15,459 nucleotides of DNA, from positions 1-15,459 of the forward strand of contig JBDKFK010000034.1 of NCBI GenBank assembly GCA_039798745.1, in the 5' to 3' direction. The position numbers and the translations under genes are program-made. The notes under the pieces are model-generated. The model was not told the origin of the DNA. It saw nothing but the letters and a program-made list of their open reading frames with translations, and did not search any database. Shown in pieces: positions 14,701 through 15,459 of the stretch. This stretch comes from JBDKFK01 sp039798745 (GTDB taxonomy: Bacteria; Patescibacteriota; Microgenomatia; UBA1406; GWC2-37-13). The stretch's first letter is position 1. Each line of letters starts with the position of its first letter.

Positions 14701-14729
14701 ATAAAAAAACCCTCCAGGTCGGAGGGCTT
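14701..14729 (-). terminator. Terminator-shaped hairpin ending 2 bases before the purF start, containing the SD (candidate attenuator)
   Basis: Minus strand: CCCTCC (14710-14715 complement region) and GGAGGG form a 6-bp stem around a 5-base loop, extendable to 9 bp by A/T and G/T pairs. The stem is followed at once by seven Ts and then AT and the ATG at 14700. This is a textbook intrinsic terminator shape, yet no gene lies upstream on this strand for it to end. The GGAGGG arm is 9 bases from the ATG, a normal SD distance, so the same hairpin could block translation. Confidence 0.75.
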
Positions 14730-14789
14730 AAGCGATTATTTGACTTTTGAATTAAAGTCGTACGGTTTGATTTGCATAGCTGCGAGATA

Positions 14790-14818
14790 ACTGTACCCTA
14801 TTCACAGTATGATTTCAA
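14790..14818 (-). promoter_or_regulatory. Candidate promoter for the purF-purN/purL/purQ operon
   Basis: Minus strand: TTGAAA (14813-14818), 17-base spacer, TACAGT (14790-14795). Transcription would start near 14783, giving a leader of about 82 nt. The leader holds a 6-bp hairpin (GACTTT at 14742-14747 with AAAGTC at 14754-14759 in plus-strand terms) and then the terminator-shaped hairpin. The -10 is weak, so confidence is moderate. Confidence 0.5.
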
Positions 14819-14854
14819 GACTAATTTTGGCCTACTATAATCGTATAAACCGCG

Positions 14855-14883
14855 TTGTTATTTATACATATTTTTGATATACT
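14855..14883 (+). promoter_or_regulatory. Promoter R, twin of promoter L, for the right-flank gene
   Basis: TTGTTA (14855-14860), a 17-base spacer, TATACT (14878-14883), running on as TATACTATAAG. The spacer contains ATACATATTT and ends TTTTTGA. Compared with promoter L, the -10 and the 11 bases that begin with it are identical, and the -35 differs by one base. Transcription would begin near 14890. A separate TATAAT at 14836-14841 has no good -35 and is less likely. Confidence 0.75.
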
Positions 14884-14889
14884 ATAAGG

Positions 14890-15174
14890 TAGTTTTTAAG
14901 CAACTATACCTCCTATACGCATGAGGTACTGTTCTGCTTAATGTACGCACATTTTAAAATCGAGACGTTGTGTTCACCACGCCTGTTTATGAGGGTAATT
15001 TAGCCATAAATTAATGATTTTGGGCTGAATCACCCTTATAAAGAGTGCCGTGTGGACGTGAACAGGCAATCCGCGCGGAGCCTCAAAGACCTGTGAACCT
15101 AGCCACGGAGACACCCTCGTCGCCGTGACCTTACTCAACCAGTCCTTCGGGACTTACAAAAGGAGGTACCAGGA
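14890..15174 (+). ncRNA. Structured 5' leader RNA, copy R (candidate cis-regulatory RNA)
   Basis: No gene is seen in this stretch of about 285 bases. Elements in order: stem TTAAGCA (14896-14902) with TGCTTAA (14935-14941), enclosing TACCTC (14907-14912) with GAGGTA (14923-14928). Next is a long hairpin in which GTTCAC (14972-14977) pairs with GTGAAC (15058-15063), TTTATGAGGGT (14986-14996) with ACCCTTATAAA (15032-15042), and TTTAGCC (14999-15005) with GGCTGAA (15023-15029). Then ACAGG (15062-15066) can pair with CCTGT (15090-15094), followed by a hairpin with an ACCCTC loop (15104-15127) and a UUCG hairpin. Several pairings exclude one another, as in a switch. The layout parallels the leader at 1461-1777. 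Confidence 0.55.
15141..15154 (+). promoter_or_regulatory. UUCG tetraloop hairpin just before the SD
   Basis: AGTCC and GGACT pair around TTCG, a C(UUCG)G loop of exceptional stability. It ends 6 bases before AGGAGG (15161-15166) and occupies the same place as the 8-bp hairpin at 1491-1509 in the other leader. It may keep the SD accessible or mark the end of a switch. Confidence 0.6.
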
Positions 15175-15459
15175 ATGCCAAGCAGACGAACCCTGTCGAT
15201 TATGGCCCTACTTCTGCTCCTTGCAGCTTCGTTGGCTGCCTGCGGAGGTGGAGGCGTAGCTCAGACAGGAACGGGCGCGACCGATCCCGAGTTTCCCAGG
15301 CTGATGGATGGGAGGCTGTGGGCTGATCCAACCGGTCGGATTTCGGCCGACCTCATGAAACAGCTTCAGGCTGAATCGCAGGCTGTGGCCGCCGATAGGT
15401 TTCAGCTGGCTGGCGTATTCTTTGCCAACTGTGCCTCCGATCCAACCACTTTGGCGATC
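15175..15459 (+). CDS. Predicted lipoprotein, N-terminal fragment, possibly TPM-domain
   Basis: The first 95 residues of a plus-strand gene are present; the rest is cut off. AAAAGGAGG lies 8 bases before the ATG. The N-terminus is a lipoprotein signal: basic MPSRR, hydrophobic IMALLLLLAASLAAC, with a lipobox LAAC ending at C23, then GGGG and a Thr/Gly linker. The protein should therefore be exported and lipid-anchored on the outer face of the membrane. Residues about 47-95 (GRLWADPTGRISADLMKQLQ, then a helix and LAGVFFANCASDPTTLA) fit the start of a TPM domain, in which D-x-x-G-x-(L/I)S opens a helix followed by a hydrophobic strand and a second acidic helix. This is a pattern match, not a firm call. 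It is the first gene after promoter R and leader R. Confidence 0.75.
   Translation, partial: MPSRRTLSIMALLLLLAASLAACGGGGVAQTGTGATDPEFPRLMDGRLWADPTGRISADLMKQLQAESQAVAADRFQLAGVFFANCASDPTTLAI

Noticed and set aside
14701..14783. Known purine or ZTP riboswitch in the purF leader
   Set aside because: The leader of about 82 nt has no three-way junction with the purine-aptamer loops and no pfl/ZTP signature, only a 6-bp hairpin and the terminator-shaped hairpin.
14972..15127. c-di-GMP-I (GEMM) riboswitch in leader R
   Set aside because: GGCAAUCC, CUCAAAGACC and GAACCUAG resemble parts of the GEMM core, but the GCAAACC/GNRA-loop pair and the second helix signature are not met, and leader L lacks the GCAA. 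A covariance search would decide.

Overview
The window looks like a piece of an uncultivated bacterial genome using the standard code. TGA ends four genes (7156, 8712, 5431, 6296) and no gene reads through it, so the TGA=Gly code of Gracilibacteria/Absconditabacteria is excluded. Compact core genes, start codons placed a few bases after a -10 hexamer, a decaprenyl-phosphate phosphoribosyltransferase-type UbiA enzyme and many unrecognised small genes would fit a Patescibacteria/CPR or similar lineage. That placement is inference and no marker here fixes it.

Two gene classes alternate. The central block (about 1844-14700) is AT-richer housekeeping: a UbiA-family DPPR synthase (-), class I mannose-6-phosphate isomerase (+), a palindromic MITE-like repeat, glucose-6-phosphate isomerase (+), a membrane protein made of two repeats (-), an inositol-monophosphatase-family phosphatase (-), glutamine synthetase (-), then purQ, purL and a purF-purN fusion (all -). 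Most of these lack a Shine-Dalgarno (SD) sequence and have a TATAAT-like hexamer 4-12 bases before the ATG, so they are probably leaderless or nearly so. The metabolic logic is tight. ManA and Gpi meet at fructose-6-phosphate. GlnA makes the glutamine that PurF and PurQ/PurL consume.

The two flanks are visibly GC-richer and point outward. On the left, three unrecognised genes on the minus strand (1460 down to 1) have strong AAGGAGG-type SDs. On the right, a plus-strand lipoprotein gene starts at 15175 and runs off the end, also with a strong SD. Each flank begins with a nearly identical promoter (TTGWTA, 17-base spacer, TATACTATAAG; at 1784-1812 minus and 14855-14883 plus), followed by a structured leader of about 285-317 nt. 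The two leaders share an ordered set of elements: a TTTATG/TATAAAGAG hairpin, an ACAG-type stem, a hairpin with an ACCCC or ACCCTC loop, a last hairpin just before the SD, then the SD. I consider this pair of related leader RNAs the most novel item in the window.

A second regulatory oddity is the purF-purN leader. A hairpin followed by seven Ts, with the shape of an intrinsic terminator, ends 2 bases before the ATG, and its 3' arm (GGAGGG) sits where an SD should be. No rRNA, tRNA, CRISPR array or transposase gene was seen.
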